This document shows, one piece after another, positions 53,842 to 64,000 of a DNA stretch of 64,000 bases. The notes under the pieces were generated by a model, which had not been told where the DNA came from, ran no database searches, and was given only the letters and a program-made list of their open reading frames with translations. Both the position numbers and the translations under genes were made by a program. Position 1 is the first letter of the stretch. Each line of letters opens with the position of its first letter. Location: positions 3,332,354-3,396,353 of the forward strand of contig OX235272.1 of NCBI GenBank assembly GCA_944472155.2. The letters run 5' to 3'. Source of the DNA: Trichobilharzia szidati. Taxonomy: Eukaryota > Platyhelminthes > Trematoda > Strigeidida > Schistosomatidae.

Positions 53842-54218
53842 TCTTAAAATTCTATTTCCTTTCAAGCACATCATAACATTCTAACAATCAACTTATTATG
53901 ACTATAAAAACACTCGTCGTAATTCCCATCTAATTGCAATGGATTAATAACACTCGTATTATTGCTACCAGTCAAATCAGAAGCGGATAATAAATAATCT
54001 TAAATTGTATTCTATTCCATTCAAACACATCAAAACATTCTATCAATCAACTTATTATGACTGTAAAAACACTCGTTGTATTTCCCATCTAATTGCAATG
54101 GATTAATAACACTCGTACTATTATTTCTGAATGTACATTATCTCATATTGAATTTTATTCCAATATCTAGTCGATTCCACACATGTATATAAATGAAGGA
54201 AAGAAGTTGTGTGAGTAA

Positions 54219-54263
54219 CTTGATATGATTATGAGCAATAGTTTGTGCTCGAAACGTCATCAG
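54219..54263 (+). ncRNA. hammerhead-like motif, right PLE arm (mirror at 52,400-52,444)
   Basis: Stem I CTTGAT (54,219-54,224) with ATCAG (54,259-54,263), core ATGATTA (54,225-54,231), one extra U, stem II GAGCA with TGCTC (loop about 9 nt), GAAAC (54,251-54,255), GTC cleavage triplet (54,256-54,258). Positions 3 and 8 are A and U instead of C and G, so the C3-G8 pair would be an A-U pair. The minus-strand mirror in the left arm is identical. Confidence 0.5.
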
Positions 54264-54645
54264 TTAATATAACTGTACTACACTGTGTGATTTAAAAATA
54301 AATTCTTATCCATTATGGAATTATACTCTACCACAGTGCCCAAGTTTTATACTTATACGGTTCCTGGTTGGTTCGCCCCCAGAGATCCCTGTTGCTGATC
54401 TTTTCTGGCTGGCCATCTGATCTTGAGTATTGAGCGAAGACAACTGTTGATGAAAGTCTGTAGTTTGTTTGAGATGCTCTTTATGACGCGCTGGCCAAGT
54501 CTCTGATCCGTATAGTAAGTATCACTGACTTCACATTGGAGTTGAAAATCCGGATCATATTTGTGATGCTGAGTGCTGTTGACCTCCTCCACACAGACTT
54601 GAGAGTAATGAAAGTTTGTCTGGCTTTCCCGATCCTTGACAGTGG

Positions 54646-54800
54646 GTACCCACAATCCCACCAGGACTCGAATCCAGGATCCTTAAGTTACGATCATTTA
54701 GCCACTTGGGCTGGGATCCATTGGCCCATGAATTTTAACTTTGTTAATTCATGATACAGCAGTGCCCTTAATTAGTGTTTCAATGAGCATCCATTTTATC
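54646..54800 (-). mobile_element. SINE2 head fragment
   Basis: Antisense head: CCACCAGGACTCGAATCC (B-box), TTAGCCACTTGGGCTGGG (A-box region), TTGGCCCATGAATTTTAAC leader. Confidence 0.65.
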
Positions 54801-54904
54801 TTGGTATGATGGGCCTTAATGGCCACGACTTCTCAGAATCGCCTTAGGACATCCTCCATCTGGTTGCCATCAGTAACCTGGAGGTTACTATTCTGATTAC
54901 AAGC

Positions 54905-55190
54905 TTTCTGTAGGGATTTGGATGAATTTCAACGTCGATTTCATCAAGAACCAACATCATTTAGAGAGATCAGGGAAAACCAGAAGGCGCTGGATAGCTG
55001 TTTCGTTATAGTTTGGAGCTCATTTGGAAGACGCATCCATGAGCCCATCAGGGATTAAACTCAGGACCATCACCTTATACAACCAAGCCAGCTGATCATT
55101 CAGCCACTTGGTCTGGATTTCAATGAATCGTGAATTCTAACTGGTATTCAATGACTACCAACTGACGGTGGTGTAATAGTAGAAGACGAC
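54905..55190 (-). mobile_element. SINE2, near complete
   Basis: Antisense: GTAGGGATTTGGATG tail, GGATAGCTGTTTCG hairpin region, GGGATTAAACTCAGGACC (B-box), GATCATTCAGCCACTTGG (A-box), GAATCGTGAATTCTAAC leader. Confidence 0.68.
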
Positions 55191-55299
55191 ATCAAGTGAC
55201 ATCAAATCTACCTGCTTGCTATTTGGTGTTCTTTATGCCGATGAACGTCTATTTATATTCTACTGGTAAATCGTCTCAGTAGCACATGCCACACTGGTT

Positions 55300-56660
55300 C
55301 GTAACCAGATCTAAGCCGAAATGAATCTAAATTACACATCTGCATTTGACTCTGTACCTAGGTCTCTCTTGCTAAGTAAGCTTGCTGCAACACAGACTGA
55401 GAGCTGGACAAATAAGTGGTTGCACTCCTATTTTTCTGATAGGAAGCAGTACACCGTCTACAATGGAAAGTCCTCCACTACCTCACTTACTTTAGCTGGT
55501 GTTCCTCAAGGTGCTGTTTTTTCTCCTTTTCTGTTTTATTTTTTCTTACATGACTTGCCCCATTCTGATGTAGCCACTTTTGTCAAGTATGCTGATGACC
55601 TCTCTCTCTCCATGCCTGTCAACTCTCAGTCAGACTGTTCCAAATTAAATAACTTTCTTTAGGAAATTAGTCAGTAGTCTTCTTTAAACGGTCTTAAGCT
55701 GAATCCGTCTAAATGTCAGGTAGTAAATTTCACTTTCAGACGAAAACGTGACCTACAACAACTAGCTAGCTCACATGGTCCCACTATCATTGACGGCATA
55801 TAGGTTGAAAGTACATCTAATGTCAAATACCTTGGACTTATTATTTCCTCCGATCTTTCCTGGTCCTCTCACATCTTGCTAGTTACAAGAAAGATGTTTC
55901 GCTTAACGTTCTACGTTAGGATGTTTAGGCAGTCTGGTATAAAGCAGTCTTTGCTTTCTCAGTTTGTCAACTCTTGTATTCTAACCATCCCTCTTTACTG
56001 CTCCCCATTAATCTTTCCTGGACTACTTAAGAAAGACTTTGCTTCGCTGCGTAGGGCACTAAAAGCTGTTAGTAGGGCAAGTGGGATTTCGTTAAACCAA
56101 ATGGTTAACACCATTGTGGATAGACATATAATGTCATGTAAGAAACTAGCGAATTCTATATTGTCAGACCCCGAACACCCTCTCTATACGCAGTTCTCTC
56201 CTTACATTTCATCTGGTAGAACTAGAAGCAACTATAGGAGGCTATATGCTAGGACTACCAAGTACAAAAACTCCATAATACCTTATCTGGCACAGCTGTT
56301 ATGTGATGAGAAATCCGTTAGGTATGATACGATCAACTTACTGCGGCACTCTAACAAATAGTTCCCATTAGCTTTTGTTCTCCTTTCTTTGTTACTATTA
56401 TATTGTTGCTCATATATTCTATTACACACTAATTTTACATTCCATACCCTGTGGTGCATTGTTTAAATATGTGAATGCAATGCTGTTCTTTTTCATTTCT
56501 TTTCTTTTTTCTTTTTGTTGTTGTTGCTTTTTATTTTTAAAATCTTATAAAATTTATGAGGTAATTAGATGCAATATTGTAATACACGGTGAAAATTCCA
56601 TACCTGTACCACAAATACTGTTTGGAATAAAGCTATTATTATTATTATTATTAAATCCCT
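55300..56660 (+). mobile_element. C: CR1/SR1-like LINE, best-preserved copy
   Basis: Forward frame 55,321-55,662: NYTSAFDSVPRSLLLSKLAA (motif A), KSSTTSLTLAGVPQGAVFSP, FVKYADDLSLSMP with catalytic YADD at 55,588-55,599. Stops follow, then an open frame 55,876-56,361 with RKMFRLTFYVRMFRQSGIKQ, LRRALKAVSRASGISLNQMV, RLYARTTKYKNSIIPYLAQL, ending at TAG. The 3' UTR ends GGAATAAAGCTATTATTATT. The break near 55,662 is a premature stop rather than a long deletion. Confidence 0.87.
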
Positions 56661-56699
56661 ATAAAAATCCACAAACTGCATAATATTGACTTTTATGTG

Positions 56700-56970
56700 G
56701 ATATATAAGAGACACAGTTCTAGTGAGAAGTCGTGACCAGCAATGGGGTCCATCCGGTTGGAAATGAGGATAAATACTCCCTGGTGACATTGGCTAATGG
56801 TAGTTGCGCTAAAATCAGGAAATGATGGAATTAGGGATTCACAGGTCATTGAATCGACTTCTAATGGCTGAATGGTCTACGAGCTTGACTTATAACCGGT
56901 AGGTCATGGCTTTGAACTGCACTGGTGGAATGCGTACTGCTGAAGAGTCCAAAAATAGGCGGCCTGCTCA
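56700..56970 (+). mobile_element. SINE2, near complete
   Basis: Leader GAAGTCGTGACCAGCAATGG, GTGACATTGGCTAATGG; head ATGGCTGAATGGTCTACG (A-box), GGCTTTGAACTGCACTGG (B-box, decayed); GCGTACTGCTGAAGAGTCC; truncated in the hairpin. Confidence 0.7.
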
Positions 56971-57470
56971 AAATTTCGGCAAAAAAATACCTACATCAAT
57001 ATGCTGCATATAATTTCTCCTATCCAGTTTGTTTAAATCTAGTAAAATATGACCTCTAACACAGTATTGTGTACTCTGCCGAATATTTAAAGCATTTACA
57101 ACTTGCTGACTGGCAAGTTTCAACTAAACATGAGAAGAAACATTATCCTGAATGGCAGCCTATCCCAGTACATGAGATCACCTTCCTTCCATGGCTCACA
57201 AAATCTACTCCTGAACTTTTTATAATTAGCATTCAACAAACTCTCATCGTGTATTTCTTGTAGGAGACAAAGAAGAGATCAAACTGGATGGTTTGGGCTT
57301 TAGGTCATATAGAAGTGTGTCACACGCGATCTACTTTCAATTAATCTTTTATTTGAAGATCCTGGATGGAGAGAAAATATCACTCAATAAACTACACTGA
57401 AAATTCTGTACACATTTTATGAACAATGTTCAGAATAAAGCTATTACTATTAATATTTGATTGAAAAAGT
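56971..57470 (+). other. unassigned ORF and C-type tail
   Basis: 57,069-57,263 is an open frame reading YSAEYLKHLQLADWQVSTKH and EWQPIPVHEITFLPWL. I do not recognise it; it could be an exon or a retrocopy. 57,395-57,455 has a C-type 3' end (ACTGAAAATTCTGTACAC, AATAAAGCTATTACTATT). Confidence 0.3.
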
Positions 57471-57659
57471 TGTCTAGTATAATGGAGAAGATTTGTAGCT
57501 CAGGTGGATGATTTTGATGTGTTGTGTGAAACCATTTCAACAGTGCCGTCCAGGAGCTATGTAACCCAAGAGTTTCTCAAGCACAAAATTAATACTGTAC
57601 AACAAAATTACTTAACCGAAAATGGTTGTAAGAAATAAATGATAATCAAATAGAATATT

Positions 57660-58625
57660 ACAAACAAGGAGAAATCATTTTGCTGTAGTTATGTTCTCTC
57701 AGCTAGCTGGATGTTTTATTTGCGAAGCTTTCATTGCCCTACTAGACAACATCTTCAGAGCATATTTCAATTCGATGAAGTGAGCTGTTAGATTTCTCCA
57801 CGAGTTCATTAGTCACCTCTCCTGGTGGATGACCTTGAACGTGATCGGTCGTTTTCGTGTGTGTTTCCACACCCTCTAGGCTACTTGTATTGGAACTAAT
57901 TGTTTCTTTGACTTGAATTTTGCCCCTTTGTGTGTGACGTTTCTTTCTTATCGGTTGATAAATTTTGTGTATTTCGATGTGTCTATTGATTGATGATTCA
58001 CTGGAATGCCAGGCAGGCCTCAAAAAATTCTCTAGCATTCTTGGTGTTTCCTCTGTCTAATATTTGAACATTGTCCCAATCGAACTGATGCCCATGGTTA
58101 TCTGTATGTAGTGAAATGAGGGAGTGGATGTCATGTCTTTTGACGGTTAGCTTATGTTCGTGGATACGAGGACGAAGGATATGTCCACTTTGGCCGATGT
58201 AGTGTTTTTCGCAGTTGATGCAATTTATTTTGTAGACGATGTTGGTTTTATCTTCTTTTGCTGTTGAGTCTTTTGGTTGACACTGAGCTAGCTGAGTAAA
58301 GTGATTTTGTTGGTTTGTGTGAGACGTCAATTCCTAAAGGTTTGAAGAGTCTTGTAGTGATTTCTGAGATATCCTTTATATACGGTAAGGCGATTTTCTT
58401 TGTGCTTTCCTTGAGGGCTTTTGGTTTGATAGGTTGGCTTGGAGGTATATGTCTTTTGATGAAATTCCGTGGATATCCGTTCCTTTGGAAGACGTTCATG
58501 AGATATCTTTCTTCAATTTTCCTTAAGGTGGGAGTGCTGCAATGAGTCCTGGCTGGCTCTCTTGAATAGTGTTTGTATGCAATTCCTCTTGTGTGTTATT
58601 GGATTGTTGCTGTTGTAGTTCAGTA
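57660..58625 (-). mobile_element. PLE: RT end, linker and GIY-YIG domain
   Basis: Minus strand: IEERYLMNVFQRNGYPRNFI (58.5 kb), KKIALPYIKDISEITTRLFK, PLGIDVSHKPTKSL, then TNIVYKINCINCEKHYIGQS, HEHKLTVKRHDIHSLISLHT, GHQFDWDNVQILDRGNTKN, ending in frame-shifted text. Same subfamily as 37.9 kb. One frameshift near 58,010 and one near 58,280. Confidence 0.85.
57721..57762 (-). ncRNA. hammerhead-like motif downstream of PLE
   Basis: Minus strand: CTGAAGA, one extra U, stem II GTTGTC with GGCAAT (two wobble pairs), loop TAGTAG, GAAAG. Matches 38,161-38,203 in layout with compensating wobble changes in stem II. Confidence 0.5.
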
Positions 58626-59835
58626 TTTGGTCTGTATGATTGTTATACATTCAGAAGTAAAATTCACTTTCTAAATGTACATTTAACAAATAGGAACAAA
58701 AAGTATTATCGATTTCCTCTTCGTGTTTAAGTGGTACTACAAATTAGGGAATTTCCCCATGTTTCAATGAAGGTCACTTGCGAATAATAAATTATGACAT
58801 GAAAAACAGTTGTTCATCCCATAATTTTTTGTTGATTCTTTTCAAAAATAATTGAAATCGATGTGACGACAACTTTCTTATCTATTTTTTGCAGAGGGGT
58901 GGGTAAGGCAATACACGAATTTCATTCACATGTATACCGTTTAATTCCACTCCCATTCTCCTTTCCCATTCTATTGGAAAAACGCCTACTGTAGTGTTTA
59001 TTAGTGGGACAGATCGATAAACACACTTTTCTTGTCTTAATTATTTCACTTATATTTGTGTAAGCATTTTTTGTTAGAATAGCGATTGTTAAGCACAACT
59101 GTCATGTCACAACAACACAGTGGGTTTGTTAATGGCTTCTTTATACGTTGGATACTTTTTCCACCCACCTGATAACCCACTCTCCCCTCCTAGCTGCCCA
59201 ACGTATTTCTTCTCTGTCTGTCGTAAAGTTTTCTCTTAATACATATATGGGAATGAACAACTGTTAAGAGAGGCTGATGACAATGTGAGTGGGCGAGCGC
59301 GCGCTAGAGAGAGAGCGGTGATAACACGACAAAGAACAGTGACACACACCTATAAACTTACTTACCTACTTGTCGTTACACTCTTTATCCCATTATGTTT
59401 ACAAAATACAATTAAATTTCTAATGGTAGAGATAGGAAGATGTGCTTGTTTATATACACGAAGATAAAAGTTGTTCACAGAAGAGAAGTTGCTGTGGTAC
59501 AGACACAGACCAAAAGAGACAGATACCCAGCGTCAGCTGTTCATCTTCATGTTAAACAGAGATTAAAAATGTAAACAGACGAACGCTTCTAGGTTGGGAG
59601 TAAGTGAGTCAGAAGAAAAGCAACCCTAATGTATTGTAAAACACAGAAATATAAAATGGGTACATATCAAGTTTTCTCTGATTATACCCAATGTTGACAA
59701 CAGAAATGGCTGTTATCCTTATCGATACTATAAATATCAAATACTTTCTGGTGCTTTCTTCTACCTCAATCTCCAATTTAACTCTAGAAAACTGTTTATT
59801 GATTTATATGTTCTGTCACAGTTGTCATAGTCATT
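58626..59835. other. no gene seen
   Basis: No coding, RNA or repeat feature that I can support over about 1.2 kb. Confidence 0.45.
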
Positions 59836-59839
59836 AAAA

Positions 59840-59990
59840 CTGTAACCAGAAGGTCCTGGGTTCGAATCCCGGTGGGTGCGTATTGATGAAGAGTCCCAAA
59901 CTAGGACGAAACAGCTGTCCAGTACTTCCAGGTTTTCCAATGGTTCTCTAATTAATGTCAGCTCATGATGAAAATCCTGAAAATTGTGTG
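59840..59990 (+). mobile_element. SINE2, 3' half, best-preserved hammerhead-like part
   Basis: CCTGGGTTCGAATCCCGGTG (B-box), then at 59,880-59,926 ATTGATGA-AGA-GTCC, loop CAAACTA, GGAC, GAAAC, ACAGCTGT palindrome, CCAGTA. The 3' tail is CAGCTCATGATGAAAATCC. Confidence 0.75.
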
Positions 59991-60305
59991 AGTTGAGAGG
60001 GAAAAAAGAAAAATAATAAAAATTTAGGGATATTAGGGCTTCAACAACACATCTGCTTTCATGCTGCCCTCTGCAGTAGCCTTCAGCTGGTTCCACGATT
60101 ACCTTATTATCCTTTAGCTCCTCTATGTTACCCTAGGATGGCTGAATTGTCGTTTCCATATCACCATTCTACTGAAGGGTCTGGTGCACGATATCACCCA
60201 ACAACGGTCTCCCCGACAGTGTCCAATCCATCTACATTTTCTTCGGCGATATTAGTTTTTCTATAGGTTCTAAGTCGGTTTGTTGCTAATCGCTGTCATA
60301 AGCGA
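59991..60305 (-). mobile_element. L1: old RTE-like 3' fragment
   Basis: Plus: AATAATAAAAATTTAGGG, TTAGGGCTTCAACAACAC, CTGGTTCCACGATTACC; antisense L1 3' end, strongly decayed. Confidence 0.5.
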
Positions 60306-60439
60306 CACCTGACTTGAAAGACCCTCCAGGAACTCCAGGAACTACATCCTGAAGTCAGTCACTAGGAAGTTTTAGATTAATTTTCAAGTGTTGCTTTACA
60401 GAGGTCTAATTGACTTCAAATTACGTTATGGACTTTCAT

Positions 60440-60645
60440 TATTTTGAGAATGCTAAGAACATCACACAATACTGGACAGTCGTTTTGTCCCTTTTTGTGT
60501 GTTTTCATCAGTAGACATCTTTGAACCCACAACTAGGGATGGAAATCAGAACCTTCAGGGTACAGGACGAATCCTTCGATCATTTGCCCATGAATTCTAA
60601 CTTTGATCAAATTCGGCACAATCATTATTCATCATGGAATGTTTT
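60440..60645 (-). mobile_element. SINE2, decayed
   Basis: Antisense: TACTGGACAGTCGTTTTGTCC, TTTTCATCAGTAGACATC, AGAACCTTCAGGGTACAGG, GCCCATGAATTCTAACTTTG. Confidence 0.6.
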
Positions 60646-60654
60646 TTATGTGAT

Positions 60655-61503
60655 TCAAAAGCCCCCCTCCCCCGGTATTACATGTAAAACGAAGCCCTGG
60701 AAGTCGTCTGTACCTAATCCCAGTTTAAAGATATGCAGTGAAGTAACTGAACGTGTTGATGACCTGCCTTATTTAGGAGGTATTATCAACCCCAATGCAC
60801 TGATTGCCAATGGAATACAAAACGCACCTCCAGCTTTCGGCTAACTTACATCATTTCTGGTGTAGATGTGACATCTGGTTATCTATTAAAAGATGTATGT
60901 AGTATGCATTAGTTTGCTCTGTCCTCTTCTATGATTGAGAGACATGGTCATTGACAGTGGAAGACATGAAAAGACTAGGTATCCTTGACCATACATGTTT
61001 ACGTTCTATCTACCATGTTTAGTGGTATCACATGGTGAGTAATATTGACGGTTAGATGTAGAGTGGTAGGTGAGGAAAGGAAGTTAATTAATGAAGTTTT
61101 GAAGCTACATCAATTGCAATAACTAGGCCATATGTAATGCTTGCAATGTTACCTGATATGGGTCTAGACTGGAAAAGAGACAATGATAGTCAAGCTAAAC
61201 TTTGGCATCAGTTCATGAAGTCTGTGGCAGTCGGTTTCTGCCAGACATATAAGGAGGTATACACTACCTGTGTGGAGTCCTCGGGATACAAAGAACCTAT
61301 GGATTCGAACTGTTGGTGACATAGCTTAATGTCTGTAACCTCCCAGATTCACTGTATCCTCAACTTTTCCCTCATTTTACTATCCGTTCTCCCCCCCCCC
61401 AACTAATGTTCATTATGGCTTTTTGTTTTCTGAACTTTTTTTTACTTCCTCTATGCGACATATGGACTGCTGCACCTCTGTGCGAAGTCCTACGTTAAAA
61501 AGC
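60655..61503 (+). mobile_element. L2: second RTE-like LINE, old copy
   Basis: Forward text DDLPYLGGIINPNALIANGI (60.75 kb), then decayed equivalents of MKRLxVxDH and SGRCRxPW regions, and 3' end GGACTGCTGCACCTCTGTGC matching the L2 copies at 6.6 and 29.6 kb. It runs directly into the GTTA array. Confidence 0.75.
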
Positions 61504-61920
<417 letters not shown>

Positions 61921-63270
61921 TATCTTAACACTTGCGTATATTTGTAGAAAACTCATTTTAAACATAATTTTATTTCAAAGGCTGCAAAAATGTTTCATAT
62001 TCAATGTTCAATAGAAAGCAACACAATACTAGTTTGTTTTAATTTATTACTCTGTGTACATATTTGTTTAACAAGCAAAAAAGTGGGAAAATCAAATTTT
62101 CTCTCTGATGAACAACATATACTTACATATGTATACGTATATTTCTTTTTCTTTTTTAACATATTGGGAAATATTTTAATACCCAAGAGAATTACACTCG
62201 TGAAATATTCATCTCATATATATGGCTTACCACAATAATTCATCATATTTACAATATTGTTTAAATACATACACATATATGCATAATTGGAGAACAAGTA
62301 GAAGAAGAAGAGGAGTACAGTGTGAATCCCTTTGTCCGTGTGTGCTTGTATGCCTGTGCGTGTGTGTGAGGGCGCGCGCATACTGATGTTTGTGAATCAA
62401 TGAATGGATGAATTCTTTCTTGTATAAATTAGTCTTAATAATAATAATAATAAATATTTGATAGATGACTCTGATGAGGTTGATTCTGATGATGTATGAC
62501 ATTCCATTGACGTTAACCTAATTAGATTGAACATGAGTAGAATAAGAATGGTTGGGTGTTGGAAATAGGGTGGAGTAGGTGCGCTTATGCTGTATTTGAT
62601 TAAAATCAATATAACTACTCCAACTACTACTACTCTACTCCACCGTCCACCTCTCTCTCTCTCTATCTCGGTCTTTCTTCCCTACTCTTGTCTAAGATAG
62701 TTAGAGAAAATTTATAAAAGGTTTCTATAAAGAGTTGGATAAGATGTATATTCCTTATGCAGAAATTAGAAAAATACTACATGGGAACAGTTGAAGAGTA
62801 ATAATCAGAATCTAAGAAGACAAACAATCTCTTTCTATTTCTCTTGCTCTCACACACATACACACACAGAGGCATAGACAAACAGACACACACGTGTACA
62901 TTGACGAGGTTACATAAGTTGACTCTTTCTATACTTGTTTTTCTGCTTCTTTGGCCTTATTTGTATGCATTTTCCACCCTGCTTCTCCACTATTTTGCTT
63001 TTCTTTCAAAATGTGAAGTGACTTTAATGAATCAGGTTGTGAATTTTTGACATAATCAGTCAAGGGGAATTCTGATTTTCTTTTGGTTATTGTTGCTGTT
63101 ACTGAAGTTGTTATTGTTAGTTGTGGTGGTGGCGTAATTCTCTTTAAGGAGGATAGTGAATGATGAATACAGACGTAAACTGAAAGGTTACTATCGATTT
63201 TTTACAAGATAAATACAAAAAAGAACGGAGAATAAATAATTCACAAAAGAGAAACCGGAAAGATTTATCT
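61921..63270. other. no gene; simple repeats
   Basis: (GT)-rich tract 62,335-62,370, ATA repeats 62,436-62,455, CT repeats 62,650-62,668, CA repeats 62,850-62,895. No coding signal recognised. Confidence 0.45.
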
Positions 63271-63279
63271 TATAATTAT

Positions 63280-63830
63280 CATTGTTCCCTTGGTTTCCGA
63301 GTGGAACACACGGCTTCAGCAGCGCATCTCCACTTTGTCATATTTTCTGCTCTCCTCTTTAGCTAGGTCTACGATTGTGCCTAGGCTCTCATCTCCTTTT
63401 TCTCGTTTTTCATACTATCTATTTCATGTCACCCTCTCACCCGACCCCAACTCGTTTCTCATTCAGGTTTCGCTCTACCGATGACCAAGCGTGCGATGTC
63501 ACTTGACTGTCTCCTCAGTGTGTCCCTAATACATCTCCACTTTCTCCTGCATATTCGCTGATTCTTTCTGACTAGCTATCTGATTGTCATTAGGGAGGCA
63601 GTGAAGGCGTCTGTTAATAAAAGTCTTCAGTAGCATGTTGAAAATGCTTTTGGTAATGTGCTGGCCAAGTTCCTGACCCATATGGAAGAAGTGACTGAAT
63701 TAACACTGGTGTTGAAAGAGCGAATCTTCTTCTTTATGTTGAGTGCAGATGATTTTCAAACTAATTTCAAATTGATGAATGTATACGTCGTCTTTCCGAT
63801 TCTGGTTTATTGTGCATTGAAGTTTGAAGA
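63280..63830 (-). mobile_element. L1: old RTE-like fragment
   Basis: Plus: GTTCCCTTGGTTTCCGAGTGG, GGCTTCAGCAGCGCATCTCC, CTCTCATCTCC, TTCTTTCTGACTAGC; antisense L1 3' end and C-terminal text. The region at 63,700-63,790 parallels the IRIFNTN block. Confidence 0.6.
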
Positions 63831-63831
63831 T

Positions 63832-64000
63832 TTTAAAACTGTCATCTTATCCCACCTAGCCTATTGTATGGTTGTGTGTAATTACACGTGATGAGTGCTA
63901 CAGCTGGACTGTTCTCTAGATTTCTTATCTTATTCGGGTCAACTAATCTAAACATTGCTAGGTTTTTGTGCTCGGCTAGTTTGACCGCTCCTGTTCTACT
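63832..64000 (-). mobile_element. PLE GIY-YIG fragment, cut by window end
   Basis: Minus strand: SRTGAVKLAEHKNLAMFRLV, DPNKIRNLENSPAVAL, then AITCNYTQPY-like text with a shift. Same subfamily as 1-440; the domain continues beyond the window. Confidence 0.75.

Larger units (their letters stand above)
52343..54357. mobile_element. young PLE head-to-head palindrome with 13-bp TSD
   Basis: 52,343 to about 53,326 and about 53,336 to 54,320 are near-identical inverted arms of about 0.98 kb; the last 37 bp (54,321-54,357) are unique. CGGTTCCTGGTTG flanks the whole unit at 52,330-52,342 and 54,358-54,370. Each arm encodes the end of a PLE: FKPTNSLRDKLCRLKDP, NIIYKIPCNDCE, YIGQTSRSGIVRLSEHKN, WDRVKILKSNIGRWKERLI, IPEIWKILLPPVKSEEDK. 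The two proteins differ at N versus K just before YIGQ. No RT is present, so this is a 5'-truncated dimer. Confidence 0.92.
52030..54645 (-). mobile_element. L1: RTE/SR2-like LINE split by the PLE palindrome
   Basis: Right part 54,645-54,371: ISNKLQTFINSCLRSILKIR and SLGANQPGT on the minus strand. Left part 52,342-52,030: minus-strand C-terminus and tail (plus: GGAACATAGGGCTTCAGCC after ATTATTATTATTG). The two join at CGGTTCCTGGTTG, the target duplicated by the PLE insertion. Confidence 0.82.

Overview
The window looks like repeat-dominated, AT-rich nuclear DNA of a blood fluke (Schistosoma or a close trematode relative). The basis is the Sm-alpha type hammerhead-ribozyme SINEs, the schistosome-style non-LTR retrotransposon remnants (RTE/SR2-like and CR1/SR1-like), many Penelope-like element (PLE) fragments with GIY-YIG endonuclease domains, and long introns around small exons. 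There is no prokaryotic gene content. Family names rest on motif recognition; no database was searched.

Host gene content is small. The clearest piece is a first coding exon on the plus strand (about 33,650-34,123) encoding a signal peptide and the N-terminal MNNL domain of a Notch ligand (Jagged/Delta family), ending at a GTAAGT donor. Just upstream is a CCAAT-box cluster that includes a perfect 12-bp inverted repeat. On the minus strand, 11-15 kb away, lie two copies (18,446-18,592 and 22,777-22,923) of a 147-bp phase 1-1 exon encoding one calcium-binding EGF domain that resembles the last EGF repeat of Jagged. The copies sit in a tandem segmental duplication of about 4.3 kb (17.53-22.26 and 22.26-26.60 kb) whose junction falls in the TAA tail of a LINE.

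Almost everything else is mobile DNA. I separate: L1 = RTE/SR2-like LINE with (TAA)n tail; L2 = a second RTE-like LINE that can end in tetranucleotide arrays; C = CR1/SR1-like LINE; PLE = Penelope-like elements; LTR-A and LTR-B = two solo-LTR families with 5-bp and about 4-bp target duplications; and four tRNA-headed SINE families: Sm-alpha, SINE2, SINE3 and SINE4. All coding copies are 5'-truncated, frameshifted or stopped, except short open stretches such as the GIY-YIG arms at 52.8-53.8 kb.

Layout: 0-10 kb PLE end, SINE pairs, L1, LTR-A, L2 and a C element; 10-17 kb old L1 and PLE; 17-26.6 kb EGF-exon tandem duplication; 26.6-33.2 kb PLE, MITE-like foldback, L2, LTR-B and a PLE carrying nested SINEs; 33.2-34.1 kb Notch-ligand promoter and exon 1; 34-52 kb intron-like or intergenic sequence full of L1, C and SINE remnants; 52.3-54.4 kb a fresh PLE palindrome; 54-64 kb C, PLE, L2 with a 417-bp GTTA array, and L1/PLE remnants.

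The most unusual signal is that three unrelated element types (PLE, Sm-alpha, SINE2), all with hammerhead or hammerhead-like motifs, repeatedly occur as head-to-head inverted dimers. At least two dimers are flanked by a single target-site duplication, which suggests one shared integration route. A further tRNA-headed family (SINE3) carries a hammerhead candidate whose stem I pairs perfectly in both copies.
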